DNA of 64,000 bases, taken from contig NZ_JANHDM010000009.1 of assembly GCF_024494685.1 (NCBI RefSeq), positions 62,001 through 126,000 on the forward strand, in the 5' to 3' direction. The stretch is from Halorubrum rubrum (GTDB taxonomy: Archaea; Halobacteriota; Halobacteria; Halobacteriales; Haloferacaceae). Below the pieces are notes generated by a model. That model made no database searches, had not been told where the DNA came from, and saw only the letters and a program-made list of their open reading frames with translations. The position numbers were made by a program, and so were the translations under genes. This document shows positions 24,904 to 33,481 of the stretch, in pieces; within the stretch, counting starts at the first letter, position 1; every line of letters begins with the position of its first letter.

Positions 24904-25155
24904 ATGGCCTACGCGAGCTTTGACGGTCGAGAGATCCTGAAGGCGCTCCGGTCGATGCGGTACCGACCGGTCGGCCGCGAGGGGAGTCACGTGAAGCTCC
25001 GGTACGAGCACCCGGAGACCGACGAGGTCCGAGTGGTGAGCGTTCCGCTCACCGACGGCGACCAGATCTCACAGGACACGTACCGCTCGATCGCCGACCA
25101 ATGCGGTGCCGACGACTTCGAGGTGTGGTGTGAGTGGATCGACGATCTTCTGTGA
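24904..25155 (+). CDS. hicA: HicA-family mRNA interferase toxin
   Basis: 83-residue protein with the small dsRNA-binding-like fold of HicA: FDGREILKALRSMRYRPVGREGSHVKLRY, in which the histidine of GSHVKL is the catalytic residue in the family. Expected to cleave mRNA when not bound by HicB. The C-terminal extension (QDTYRSIADQCGADDFEVWCEWIDDLL) is longer than in most bacterial HicA. It forms an operon with hicB next to the IS relic and truncated gene, typical of an accessory insertion site. Confidence 0.85.
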   Translation: MAYASFDGREILKALRSMRYRPVGREGSHVKLRYEHPETDEVRVVSVPLTDGDQISQDTYRSIADQCGADDFEVWCEWIDDLL

Positions 25156-25179
25156 CGGCCAGGAGTGGCTGCCGACTCG

Positions 25180-25848
25180 TTACCGAACGGCCGCCTCTCG
25201 ATACCCGGCGCTCACCACGATCGTCCCGAACACGAACGTCCCGCCCTCCACCCTGTCCATCCGCGCTTCCAACCCGCGACGGGCGGCCGCAGTCCGTCGA
25301 TCCAGTTGGCCCAGCGGGTCCTCGTCGGTCGCGTCGAACAGCGACGTGCTCAGCCGCGTGAACGCCCACAGCGCCGCGTTCGCGGCGCGGTTCCCGCGCG
25401 GTGCGAAGCCGGCGACGACGACGCCGTCGGCCAACTCGCACCACTCGCCCACCACCGCCGCCGGATCGGGGAACAGCGAGGTGACGAACGTCGACAGCAC
25501 CGCGTCCGCGTCGACGACGGGCGGGGTGGCCGCATCTCCCTGTACGAGCGAGACGTTCCGCCAGCCGCGGCGGGCGATCAGCGCCCGCGCGCGGTCGAGC
25601 ATCCGCCCGGTGAGGTCGACGCCGACGACGTGCCCCGACGGGCCGACCGCTTCCCGGAGCGCGGGGAGGTTCGGGCCGGGGCCGCAGCCGAACTCGACCA
25701 CCGTGTCACCCTCGTTCACGTCCAGTGCCTCGACGCAGGCGTCCCGGACGCCGCCGAGGTCGGCGGTCGCTCGCGCGAACCAGTCGTAGACCCGCGCCCA
25801 GCGGCCGTAGCTCTCCCGCACGCGGTCGACGTGCTCGGGACCCGTCAC
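25180..25848 (-). CDS. SAM-dependent methyltransferase
   Basis: Class I methyltransferase, 222 residues, with motif I VVEFGCGPGPNLPALRE and the acidic loop VVGVDLTGRMLDRAR. It resembles ubiquinone/menaquinone-type methyltransferases (UbiE group), acceptor unknown. The start is GTG at 25848, overlapping the TGA of the upstream Cys-rich gene as GTGA, so the pair is translationally coupled. Confidence 0.87.
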   Translation of the reverse strand: MTGPEHVDRVRESYGRWARVYDWFARATADLGGVRDACVEALDVNEGDTVVEFGCGPGPNLPALREAVGPSGHVVGVDLTGRMLDRARALIARRGWRNVSLVQGDAATPPVVDADAVLSTFVTSLFPDPAAVVGEWCELADGVVVAGFAPRGNRAANAALWAFTRLSTSLFDATDEDPLGQLDRRTAAARRGLEARMDRVEGGTFVFGTIVVSAGYREAAVR

Positions 25849-26597
25849 GACTCGCGCACCGCCGCGGGCGGCGTCTTCGGCCACCAGCGCTCGGGGCTCT
25901 CCCGCGCGACCGTGGAGTAGCACTGCTCGGATCCGACACAGCCTCGCGGCCGCCGGTAGTCGATCCCGCGCTCCGCGAGGTAGGTGACGTAGCCGTCGTC
26001 GACGCGGTCGAGCTTCTCGTGGCAGAGCCAGCGCGTTCCGCACCGACCGGCGCCGAGGTTCCGGTACGGGCAGGTGAACGTCGTCCGCTCGACGCCGTCG
26101 GACGCGGCGTCGTCGATCCGGACGCCGACGAGTCGGTAGGCGAGTCTGAGCCGGCGAACCACGGTTTCGGGCGCGTTGGCGCCGAGGAACAGCCCGTGTG
26201 CCACGGCGTAGCCGAAGTCGTGGAGCGCGCGTTCGACCAGCGTGAGATCGTCGGGGTCGTCCTCGAGCAGGCTTCGGAGGTCGGCGTACCACGCGGCCGC
26301 CTCGGCGATCTCCGGGAGTTCGTCGGCGGCTTCCGTCAGCCGTCTTCGGCGCTCGGGCAGCGGCGCGGCGCCGTCGCTCAGGCGGAACGCGGGGACGCCC
26401 TCGGCGTGGACGAGCAGTTCCTCGCGGAGCGCGTCGCCGTCGGCGTAGGCGTCCGCGAGGCTGCGGAGGCGGTCGTACCACTCGCCGGCCATTCGGCCGT
26501 AGGCGCCGTCGAGCAGGTCGTCGGCGCGGTCGTCGTCCGGTGGCCGGGGGAAGCGGTCGATCAGGTGGCGTAGCTGCGTGGGGTCGGGCCCCGCCAT
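25845..26597 (-). CDS. Cys-rich protein of unknown function
   Basis: 250 residues, mainly helical at the N-terminal two thirds. The C-terminal third carries conserved-looking cysteines and aromatic residues: FTCPYRNLGAGRCGTRWLCHEKLDRVDDGYVTYL, then GCVGSEQCYS. Five cysteines plus a histidine in this spacing could bind a metal or an iron-sulfur cluster. It is translated together with the methyltransferase, which suggests a joint job. I do not recognise the family. Confidence 0.75.
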   Translation of the reverse strand: MAGPDPTQLRHLIDRFPRPPDDDRADDLLDGAYGRMAGEWYDRLRSLADAYADGDALREELLVHAEGVPAFRLSDGAAPLPERRRRLTEAADELPEIAEAAAWYADLRSLLEDDPDDLTLVERALHDFGYAVAHGLFLGANAPETVVRRLRLAYRLVGVRIDDAASDGVERTTFTCPYRNLGAGRCGTRWLCHEKLDRVDDGYVTYLAERGIDYRRPRGCVGSEQCYSTVARESPERWWPKTPPAAVRES

Positions 26598-26653
26598 ACG
26601 CGAGAATGGATGTCGGGCTACTTGAACGTGGGTGCGCGGACGACCGCGAGTGA

Positions 26654-27307
26654 CTACGTCGCACGGAGTTCGCGGACCGCCGCGGCCGAGATCGTGACCT
26701 GCGGTTGCTGACGGTCACCGATCGTCCGGTCACGTCCGCCAGCAACTCGCGAGCCCCTCAGGTAATCGGCCGAGCGTTCCTCGTGTACCGCCATCGTTCG
26801 CTTCCCGGCGTAGTCGGTCCCGCGGTGGTCGACGTAGATCCGCGCGAACGACTCGCGGACCGCCCTCGGGACCTCCCACACGACCGCGGGGAAACCGTCG
26901 AGATCGACCTCCTCGCCCGCCGGGGCACCCGTCGTGACGGGACATCGCCCGAGGACCGAGCCGTCGGCGGTGGGGATCACCTCGGTCGCGCGGTTCTCGT
27001 CGTCGGCACGCCGAACGACGGTCTCGACGCCGACGCGCTCGAAGGCGTCCCGCACTGCCTCGAGCCCGACGCGCCGGCCGGTCGTCACCGCGGGGACGAA
27101 CGTCCGGCTCGTGACGCTCCCGCCCGCGAGGACGTGCGCGAGCAGCTCGACGAGCGCGGCCGCCACGCCCCCGTCCGGGTCGGGCATCCCGCCGTCGAGC
27201 CAGCCGCGGACGCGGCTCGGCGGGAGGTCGAGGGCGTTTCCGACGCCAGCTCGGCCGTGGTTGGGGTGGTCGGCGGCGTACTCCCGAACGCGTCGGTAGT
27301 CGAGCAC
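26654..27307 (-). CDS. HTH protein of haloarchaeal type, 5' end doubtful
   Basis: 217 residues from a GTG at 27307. The N-terminal 40 residues (DYRRVREYAADHPNHGRAGVGNALDLPPSRVRGWLDGGMPDP) look like the helix-turn-helix found in haloarchaeal mobile-type proteins; the rest is alpha/beta with no motif I can name. Upstream of the GTG the frame stays open and coherent (ARTYSDREYPDPWEKV) to beyond 27450, yet I find no ATG, GTG or TTG in it. Either the real start is lost and the gene is decayed, or an unusual start is used. Confidence 0.55.
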   Translation of the reverse strand: MLDYRRVREYAADHPNHGRAGVGNALDLPPSRVRGWLDGGMPDPDGGVAAALVELLAHVLAGGSVTSRTFVPAVTTGRRVGLEAVRDAFERVGVETVVRRADDENRATEVIPTADGSVLGRCPVTTGAPAGEEVDLDGFPAVVWEVPRAVRESFARIYVDHRGTDYAGKRTMAVHEERSADYLRGSRVAGGRDRTIGDRQQPQVTISAAAVRELRAT

Positions 27308-27548
27308 CTTCTCCCACGGGTCGGGGTACTCCCGATCGCTATAGGTCCGGGCGAGAGCTTGTGCCGTGGGGGACAGACACGTGATTCCGCACGAACCGAA
27401 TTTGAGGAGGCTGCCCCAATTTTCAGTCCTGATACGTACGCCATTAAGTACATATACCGGATCCGCTTCCGTTCAGATAGCCAGCAACCGACGAACGCGG
27501 ATCGGGGGGTTCTCGTAACCGCGCTCTCGGCCCCAGCTGGGTTCAATC

Positions 27549-28001
27549 ATGAAACCACGCAACCTGTTCGAAGCGGACGACCGTGCGGTGAGTCCCGTTA
27601 TCGGGGTCATTCTGATGGTCGCAATCACCGTCATTCTGGCCGCCGTCATCGGGACGTTCGTGCTCGGTCTGGGTGACTCGCTCGGGGACAACCAGCCGAC
27701 GGCACAGTTGAACCTTGACGTGAACGATAGCGCAGTCATAATCACTCATGACGGTGGTGACCCGATTTCGAGTGGCGATCTTGAAATTGTCGCGTACAGC
27801 GGGGATTCGGCAACTGATCAGAGGGCGACTATTAACCAGGATCTGAGTGTAGGTAGTTCTGCTTCGATCGCTTACAACACTACTGAATCTGGTGGTGCAT
27901 CGAATGTGGATCGGTTCCGGGTCATCCACACGCCTTCGGATTCGATTATTCTCGACTCCGATGTGGATGAATTCTCGGATTTCCAGTGGGATAGCTCGTA
28001 A
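27549..28001 (+). CDS. Archaeal type IV pilin-like protein
   Basis: 150 residues with the class III signal of archaeal pilins: short charged start, then [33 protein letters not shown], where a PibD-type peptidase would cut before the hydrophobic stretch. The exported domain is beta-rich and Ser/Thr/Asp-rich with possible N-glycosylation sites (NTT). It stands alone without pilin assembly genes. A TATA-like TACATATACC at 27447-27456 lies about 95 bp upstream, implying a long leader. Base composition of the second half is lower in GC than surrounding genes. Confidence 0.9.
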   Translation: MKPRNLFEADDRAVSPVIGVILMVAITVILAAVIGTFVLGLGDSLGDNQPTAQLNLDVNDSAVIITHDGGDPISSGDLEIVAYSGDSATDQRATINQDLSVGSSASIAYNTTESGGASNVDRFRVIHTPSDSIILDSDVDEFSDFQWDSS

Positions 28002-28796
28002 ATTCACCTCCACCGACTTTTTGTTCGCGTCCGGTACTGACGCCCGAGAATTGACGTGTTACAGAGCTGCTGAACCGTCACCGGGTCGTACTCGTTACAC
28101 CCCTCTCGAATGTTCTCCTCGCTGAGATGCGCGAGTGCCGCGTCGATAACGACGCTCATCGGGCGGATCGTCGTCCGGACCCCTCGCGACGACCTCGATC
28201 GTCGTTTCAAGTTGTCGCTCGCGTCCGTCGGAGCGTTTCAGACTGGTTCGACGGTTCGAGCAGCGAGAACGTCATCACCGCGTCGAGAACCCCGTGGGAC
28301 GTGACGATCGCGGCCGCTTCCCCCGTGCGATTTTCGTACCCAACCGGGACGACGCTTTGTCTCGAGAGTTCGTTCCCCTTACTGCCGGAGCATCCGATCC
28401 GTGTCGTCAGAGGCACACGCTCGCGCTCCGTTTTCTCGCTCCGGTCGTTCACGCGGACCGCCCCCGTTCGGCGTCACGCTTCCATCGAAGCCGAGCGGCG
28501 TCGCGGACGTGTGGGATCGGACCACGATCCTCGTCGTCGCCGTGGACTCGCCGGAAGTCACTCGGGACGTGCGCGTCGAGTGAAGGCAGTCGCTCCGGCT
28601 ACCGTGCGATCGGAGCAACATCACGCCGAGACCACCTTGGCTAACGTCGATCGGGGGACGGGAGCGACTATCGGTTTGATTCAGCCCGGACGAGATACGA
28701 TAGCGGTATATCCAGGGGAGCAGGATACGGAAATTGGGTGGCTGGGGAGTCCCAGCCCACCAATCCCGGACGGCCAAAGACCGTCCGTTTCGTAGG
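28002..28796. other. Gene-poor, apparently decayed stretch beside tRNA-Ile
   Basis: About 795 bp between the pilin gene and tRNA-Ile with no frame I can support. Short minus-strand frames (28004-28210, 28207-28452) have partly protein-like composition and abut in different frames, as in a frameshifted gene, but I recognise no family. A hairpin CGGACGG-N7-CCGTCCG at 28767-28787 lies just downstream of tRNA-Ile and may end its transcript. Confidence 0.5.
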
Positions 28797-28870
28797 TGGG
28801 CCAACACGGATTTGAACCGTGGACCTCCCGGTTATCAGCCGAGCGCTCAACCTGACTGAGCTATTGGCCC
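28797..28870 (-). tRNA. tRNA-Ile (GAT anticodon)
   Basis: Reads GGGCCAATAGCTCAG on the minus strand and folds as a standard cloverleaf of 74 nt without intron: acceptor GGGCCAA/TTGGCCC, anticodon loop CTGATAA, T-arm CACGG TTCAAAT CCGTG, discriminator A. CCA is not encoded. A TATA box (CCTTAAAATCC) sits at about 28904-28914, upstream on the minus strand. Confidence 0.97.
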
Positions 28871-28981
28871 AGGTGAGCGCATCAGATGATTTCGTGGGTA
28901 GGATTTTAAGGGTTTCCTTTCAATAGTGCGCCGCCGTCACGCGGTTTGTGACGGGATCGCGAGACCGAACGGGGTCCGCGC

Positions 28982-29644
28982 TCACCCGGAGCGATCCTCG
29001 CGTTCCGGGTCGTCGTCCTCGACCGTGTACTCCACGTCGACGACGTCCTCGGCGTCGTCGTCGGCCCCGCGTCCCCTCGATCCGGAGGCTCCGGTCCCGC
29101 CGGCTCCATCGGCCCCGCCGACGCCGCCGGTGGGGCCGTCGTCGTCCCCGCCGTCTCCGGACGGACCGGGAAAGTCGCCGGAAAACCCCCCAGCGTCGCC
29201 CTGGCCACCGAACCCCTCCTCGCCGGGGAAGCCGCCGATGTACACGTTCCCGGTGGCGAAGCCGCCGGTCTCGCTGTCGATGTAGGGCACGACGACGTAC
29301 CGCTTGACCGCCATCCGGATCGGGACCCGCGTGATCGGCAACGCGAGGAGGAAGCCGAGCGCGTCGGTGACCAGCCCCGGCGTGAGCAGGAACGCGCCGG
29401 CGGCGATGAGGAGCCCGCCGTCGAGCAGCTCGTCCGTCGGCGGCTCGCCGCGGGCGAGCTTCCGTTGGACCCGCGCGAGCGTCGCGCGTCCCTCCGCGCG
29501 CAACAACAGCATCCCGAGGATCGCCGTCAACACGACGAGTCCGACCGTCATCACCCACCCGAGCCGCGTCGCGACGAAGACGAGGAACAACGCGTCGGCC
29601 AGGGGGACGACGAGGAGCAACGCGAGCAGCGTTCGCGGGCGCAT
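28982..29644 (-). CDS. FxsA family membrane protein
   Basis: 220 residues. The N-terminal 125 residues match FxsA: MRPRTLLALLLVVPLADALFLVFVATRLGW, LLLRAEGRATLARVQRKLARGEPPTDELLDGGLLIAAGAFLLTPGLVTDALGFLLALP. The rest is a low-complexity Gly/Asp-rich tail. FxsA in E. coli relieves phage T7 exclusion by F plasmid; its cellular role is not known. Start at 29644 fits the family N-terminus; an upstream ATG at 29671 would add nine residues. Confidence 0.88.
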   Translation of the reverse strand: MRPRTLLALLLVVPLADALFLVFVATRLGWVMTVGLVVLTAILGMLLLRAEGRATLARVQRKLARGEPPTDELLDGGLLIAAGAFLLTPGLVTDALGFLLALPITRVPIRMAVKRYVVVPYIDSETGGFATGNVYIGGFPGEEGFGGQGDAGGFSGDFPGPSGDGGDDDGPTGGVGGADGAGGTGASGSRGRGADDDAEDVVDVEYTVEDDDPEREDRSG

Positions 29645-29770
29645 GCCCCTGGGTTCCGCCCCGGTCCCCATAGCCCTTTTCGTCGCGGTCGGGGGGTCCC
29701 CGCCCGACGCGATCGGTCGTCTCCCACCCGCGACCGCCACGGCTTTGAACCGGCGGGCCGAGCCACGGTC

Positions 29771-30472
29771 ATGGACATCGTCGGCGCGCTCGGCCGCGAC
29801 CCGCCCGAGCGCGGATCCGCGGAGGACGGCCGACTTCCCCGGTGGGTCGCGCCGCTGCCGGCGGCGCTGGAGGACGTCGCCTACCGGTTCGTCTGGGTCG
29901 TCGTCGCGATCAACCTCCTCGGGACCGCCTTCGGCTTCTGGTACTACCGCTTCCAGTTCGCGCGGGTACCCGTCGAGATGTGGGCGTTCGTCCCCGACAG
30001 TCCGGGTGCGACGCTCCTCATCGCCCTCGCGCTCGCGTCGTGGGCGGTCGGGCGGGAAAGCGACACCCTCGCGGCGCTCGCGTTCTTCGGCAATATAAAG
30101 CTCGGACTGTGGACCCCGTACGTGCTCGTCGTCTTCTACCCCGAGTTCCTCGCGACCTCGGGTCCCGCGCTGTACGCGTTCCTCCTCGTGAGCCACCTCG
30201 GCATGGTGCTTCAGGCGTTCGTGCTCCACCGGATGACCGACTTCCCGGTGCGGGCGGTCGCGATCGCGACCGCGTGGTACACCCTCGATCTGCTGATGGA
30301 CTACTTCGTTCCGGTGATCGGCGGGGTCACCCACACGTCGCTGCCGTATCCGGACCCCCAACCCTGGTTCACGACCACAGTCCTCCAGGTCGCCGCCGCC
30401 GGCGCGGTCGTGCTCACCGTCGTGCCGCTGTTCCTCGCGCTCGCGACCCGCGTCGAGACGCTGCGAGGGTGA
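29771..30472 (+). CDS. DUF1405 membrane protein
   Basis: 233 residues with six or so hydrophobic segments. NLLGTAFGFWYYRFQFARVPVEMWAFVPDSPGATL and NIKLGLWTPYVL match the DUF1405 family of membrane proteins found in archaea and Bacilli; function unknown. It is divergent from fxsA. Confidence 0.85.
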   Translation: MDIVGALGRDPPERGSAEDGRLPRWVAPLPAALEDVAYRFVWVVVAINLLGTAFGFWYYRFQFARVPVEMWAFVPDSPGATLLIALALASWAVGRESDTLAALAFFGNIKLGLWTPYVLVVFYPEFLATSGPALYAFLLVSHLGMVLQAFVLHRMTDFPVRAVAIATAWYTLDLLMDYFVPVIGGVTHTSLPYPDPQPWFTTTVLQVAAAGAVVLTVVPLFLALATRVETLRG

Positions 30473-30540
30473 GTTCTGCGACGCCGCGAGCCCCTCGCCG
30501 ACGACACCCGTTTAAGTTCTCGGCCGGCGTCGGACGACTC

Positions 30541-31587
30541 ATGAGCACGTACGACCGGATCGCGGACCTCACCGTCACGATCGAGTCGATCGATCGGCGA
30601 CGGTACACCGCGGACACGACGAGCGGGTTCGAACGGACGACCACGGAGTTCCGGCTCGCCGGCGACGGCCTCGTCGGCCGCGGCGAGGACGTGACCTACG
30701 AGACCGCCGACCACGACGCGCTCGCCGGGACGGACCCGATCGATCTCGAGGGGGAGTGGACGATCGACGAGCTGTCGGCCGCGCTCGACGACGTCGACCT
30801 CTTCGACGCGAAACCCCCGGAACGGGAGTCCTTCCGGAACTACCGCCGGTGGGCCGTCGAGAGCGCGGCGCTCGACCTCGGCCTGCGGCAGGCCGACGCG
30901 AGTCTCGGGGAGTTCCTCGGGATCGAGCCCGATCCGGTCGAGTTCGTCGTCTCGACGCGGCTCGGCGACCCGCCCTCCGCCGACCCTGTGACGGAACTGC
31001 TCGCGGTCGACGACGACCTGGAGTTCAAGCTCGACCCGACCCCCGACTGGCCCGACTCGGTCTTCGAGCGCCTGCGCGAGACCGGCGCGGTCCGCATCGC
31101 CGACCTGAAGGGATGGTACGAGGGGACCGACGTCGACGTCCCCGCCGACCCAGAGCTGTACCGAGACGTCCTCGCCGCCTTCCCGTCGGCCGTGATCGAG
31201 GACCCGGCGTTCACGTCCGAGACCCGGCCGCTTCTCGAACCGCAGACCGACCGCCTCGCCTTCGACTACCCGATCGACGGGGTCGAGGCGATCGAGTCGC
31301 TCCCCATCGAGCCGGGGTGGTGTAACGTCAAACCCTCGCGGTTCGGAACGCTCGAATCGCTGTTCGAGACGATCGCGTACTGCCGCGAGGAGGGGATCGA
31401 GATGTACGGCGGCGGGCAGTTCGAACTGGCGAGCGGGCGGACCGCGATCCAGACGCTCGCGGCGCTCTTCTACCCGGACGGCCCCAACGACGTCGCGCCC
31501 GGCGCGTTCAACGATCCCGACGCCTCGCCGCCGTACCCGAGGAGCCCGCTGAGACCCGACAGCGACGCGGTCGGCTTCGAGTTCTAG
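30541..31587 (+). CDS. Enolase-superfamily protein (muconate-lactonising/OSB-synthase type)
   Basis: 348 residues. An N-terminal capping domain (ADTTSGFERTTTEFRLAGDGLVGRGEDVTY) is followed by a modified TIM barrel: KLDPTPDWPD, RIADLKGWYEG, PSAVIEDPAF, RLAFDYPIDG, GWCNVKPSRFGTLESL, MYGGGQFELASGRTAIQTLAALFYPDGPND. Metal acids appear at the ends of three barrel strands, but the usual KxK pair is not clearly conserved. In haloarchaea such a protein could be an o-succinylbenzoate synthase of menaquinone synthesis; no men genes are nearby, so the reaction is open. Confidence 0.8.
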   Translation: MSTYDRIADLTVTIESIDRRRYTADTTSGFERTTTEFRLAGDGLVGRGEDVTYETADHDALAGTDPIDLEGEWTIDELSAALDDVDLFDAKPPERESFRNYRRWAVESAALDLGLRQADASLGEFLGIEPDPVEFVVSTRLGDPPSADPVTELLAVDDDLEFKLDPTPDWPDSVFERLRETGAVRIADLKGWYEGTDVDVPADPELYRDVLAAFPSAVIEDPAFTSETRPLLEPQTDRLAFDYPIDGVEAIESLPIEPGWCNVKPSRFGTLESLFETIAYCREEGIEMYGGGQFELASGRTAIQTLAALFYPDGPNDVAPGAFNDPDASPPYPRSPLRPDSDAVGFEF

Positions 31588-31593
31588 GCTACC

Positions 31594-31901
31594 GGTGCGG
31601 CGGCGCGCCTCCGAGCGAGCCGTCGGCTCGCGAGGAGCCCGCGAGGGAGTTGGCCGCCCGGAGCGACGCGGAGGGCGGCTGACAGAGCGAGAGCTTCGCT
31701 CTCGCTTGCAACCGGCGCTACGCGCCGGTGACGAGGCTGGGGAGGGGTGAGGCTGCGGGTGCGGTCGGGTGGGACTCAACGGGGCAGCCGTCTCCGGGAA
31801 GACGGCCGACGTAAGCACCGCAGGGAGGGAACGAACGAAGTGAGTGACCGACCAAGGAGCGCAGCGAGGCCCTCAACCGGAGCCGGCTGGGGCTTTGGAG
31901 G
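31594..31901 (+). repeat. Dispersed hairpin-rich repeat, copy A
   Basis: About 308 bp in the gap between the enolase-like gene and engB. It begins near GCGGCGCGCCTCCGAG, holds GAGGAGCCCGCGAGGGAG, CGAGGCTGGGGAGG, GGTGGGACTCAACGGGGC, and ends GGCTGGGGCTTTGGAGG. The same blocks in the same order occur in copies B and C. Between them lie short perfect hairpins such as GAGAGCTTCGCTCTC. No reading frame is convincing. Confidence 0.85.
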
Positions 31902-31973
31902 TGTCCTCCGCGATCGTGATTCCCGCTTCGTATTGTCGATAGGCTGGGCCGTTGATGCCGGCCCGTTTTCGAT

Positions 31974-32594
31974 CTACGAGACGAACTTCAACAGGTCGTC
32001 GCGGTTGTGGTCGTGAAAGCGCTCGCGCAGACACGCCTCGAGCGCGTCGATGTCGCCGCGCTTCGCGCAGATCGGCGCGACCGTGTCGGACCACTGCTGC
32101 CACGGCGGGTACAGCCCGAGGCGGTCGCAGATCTCGTCGAGCCGCTCGTCGAGGTCGTCGATCTTGTCGGTCTTGTTCACCGCCACGATCGGGTCGACGC
32201 CGACGTCCTCGAGGAACGCGAACATCTCCACGTCGTGCGGGACGTTCCCGCGCTCCCGGTGGCGGTCGATGATGTCGACGGCGCTCTTGCCGTCGAGGAC
32301 GACCACGCCCGCGAGGATCCGATCGGCGTTCTCCTCGACGTAGCGCACCACGTCCGTCTTGATCTGCTCGCGGCGGTCCTCCTCGACGCCGGACATGAAG
32401 CCGAAGCCGGGGAGGTCCGTGAACATGAACGACTCGCTCGCCCAGTCGAAGTGGTTCGGCTGTCGGGTCACGCCGGGTTTCCCCCCGACGGAGACGTCGT
32501 GGCCCGTCAGCTCGCGCATGATGGTGGATTTCCCGACGTTCGACCGTCCGACGAGGACGACCTCCGCGTCGCGGTCCGGCCGGTCTTCGAACAT
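31974..32594 (-). CDS. engB: GTP-binding protein EngB
   Basis: 206-residue TrmE-Era-like GTPase with G1 [10 protein letters not shown]3 DLPGFGF and G4 NKTD. EngB/YihA proteins act in ribosome large-subunit assembly in bacteria; archaeal members are common and probably similar. No unusual features. Confidence 0.95.
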   Translation of the reverse strand: MFEDRPDRDAEVVLVGRSNVGKSTIMRELTGHDVSVGGKPGVTRQPNHFDWASESFMFTDLPGFGFMSGVEEDRREQIKTDVVRYVEENADRILAGVVVLDGKSAVDIIDRHRERGNVPHDVEMFAFLEDVGVDPIVAVNKTDKIDDLDERLDEICDRLGLYPPWQQWSDTVAPICAKRGDIDALEACLRERFHDHNRDDLLKFVS

Positions 32595-32664
32595 ACCCGC
32601 ACTCGACCGCCGAGCGGGTTAAAAGGCGCGTCGCGGAGGCGACCCCTCTGGCCGCGATCCGGGT

Positions 32665-33387
32665 TCAGTTCGCCGCCGGCTCGGCCGAGTCCGCGGATCC
32701 GACGTCGTCGTCCGACCCCGCGGAGCCGGCGTCCAGTTCGTCGCTCTGACTCGAGAACGCGGAGCCGAACATCCGGAACACCGCCACCTGACCGTAGAAC
32801 TGGAGGAAGGGGACGAGGAGCAGACCGACGACCGTGACCGCGAGGATCCCGGTCGCGATCCAGAGGACGAACGTCACGACGAGCGGCATGAGGATCGCCA
32901 CGAGGTAGTCGGTGCTCAACAGCGTGGGCTTCAACAGGTCGACGTCGAAGGCCGCGCCGATCTCGCCGCGAGCCGCGTAGGCTGTCAGCGCCGCGGGCAC
33001 CGCGTAGTAGACCAAGAGCAACACCGGGAGGAACGCGAGCGCGAGCAGGACCCCGAGCACTCCCACGAGCGCCCCCGCGTCGCCGCCGATCGCGCCCCCG
33101 GTGCCGATGACCACGAAGACCAGGACCGTGTAGGCGAGCACCGGGACGAACGTGTACGCGACGGTGATGACGGTCCCGATGATTCCCTTCACGAGGAGGT
33201 CGCCCCAGTCTTCGAACTCCGGCGGGTCCTCCGCGCCCTCCACGGTGGTCTCGAGCACACGAACGAGGTAGCCGAGGATGACGAACGCCGGGAGCAGAAG
33301 CACCGAGAGGAACCCCAACACGCCGCCGATGAGAACGCGCCCTATCCAATCGCCGCGAACCGGGTACGAGAGTCCGTCTTCGAGCAT
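32665..33387 (-). CDS. DUF4013 membrane protein
   Basis: 240 residues with about six hydrophobic segments and an acidic Ser-rich C-terminal tail. FEDWGDLLVKGIIGTVITVAY and the N-terminal LSYPVRGDWIGRVLIGGVLGFLS match DUF4013. A strong TATA box (CTTTTATATAC, near 33408-33418) is 26 nt before the ATG, giving a leaderless mRNA. Confidence 0.87.
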   Translation of the reverse strand: MLEDGLSYPVRGDWIGRVLIGGVLGFLSVLLLPAFVILGYLVRVLETTVEGAEDPPEFEDWGDLLVKGIIGTVITVAYTFVPVLAYTVLVFVVIGTGGAIGGDAGALVGVLGVLLALAFLPVLLLVYYAVPAALTAYAARGEIGAAFDVDLLKPTLLSTDYLVAILMPLVVTFVLWIATGILAVTVVGLLLVPFLQFYGQVAVFRMFGSAFSSQSDELDAGSAGSDDDVGSADSAEPAAN

Positions 33388-33481
33388 GGTCTGGAGATCT
33401 CACAGGAAGTATATAAAAGTAGGTCGACAATCGGAGCCGATCGCGCTTCGGGAGTCTTCATCGCGATCTCGAAATCGGCCG

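Noticed and set aside
28127-28795. 222-residue plus-strand gene before tRNA-Ile
   Set aside because: Composition is Arg/Ser/Pro-rich without secondary-structure pattern; runs into the tRNA region. Not supported.
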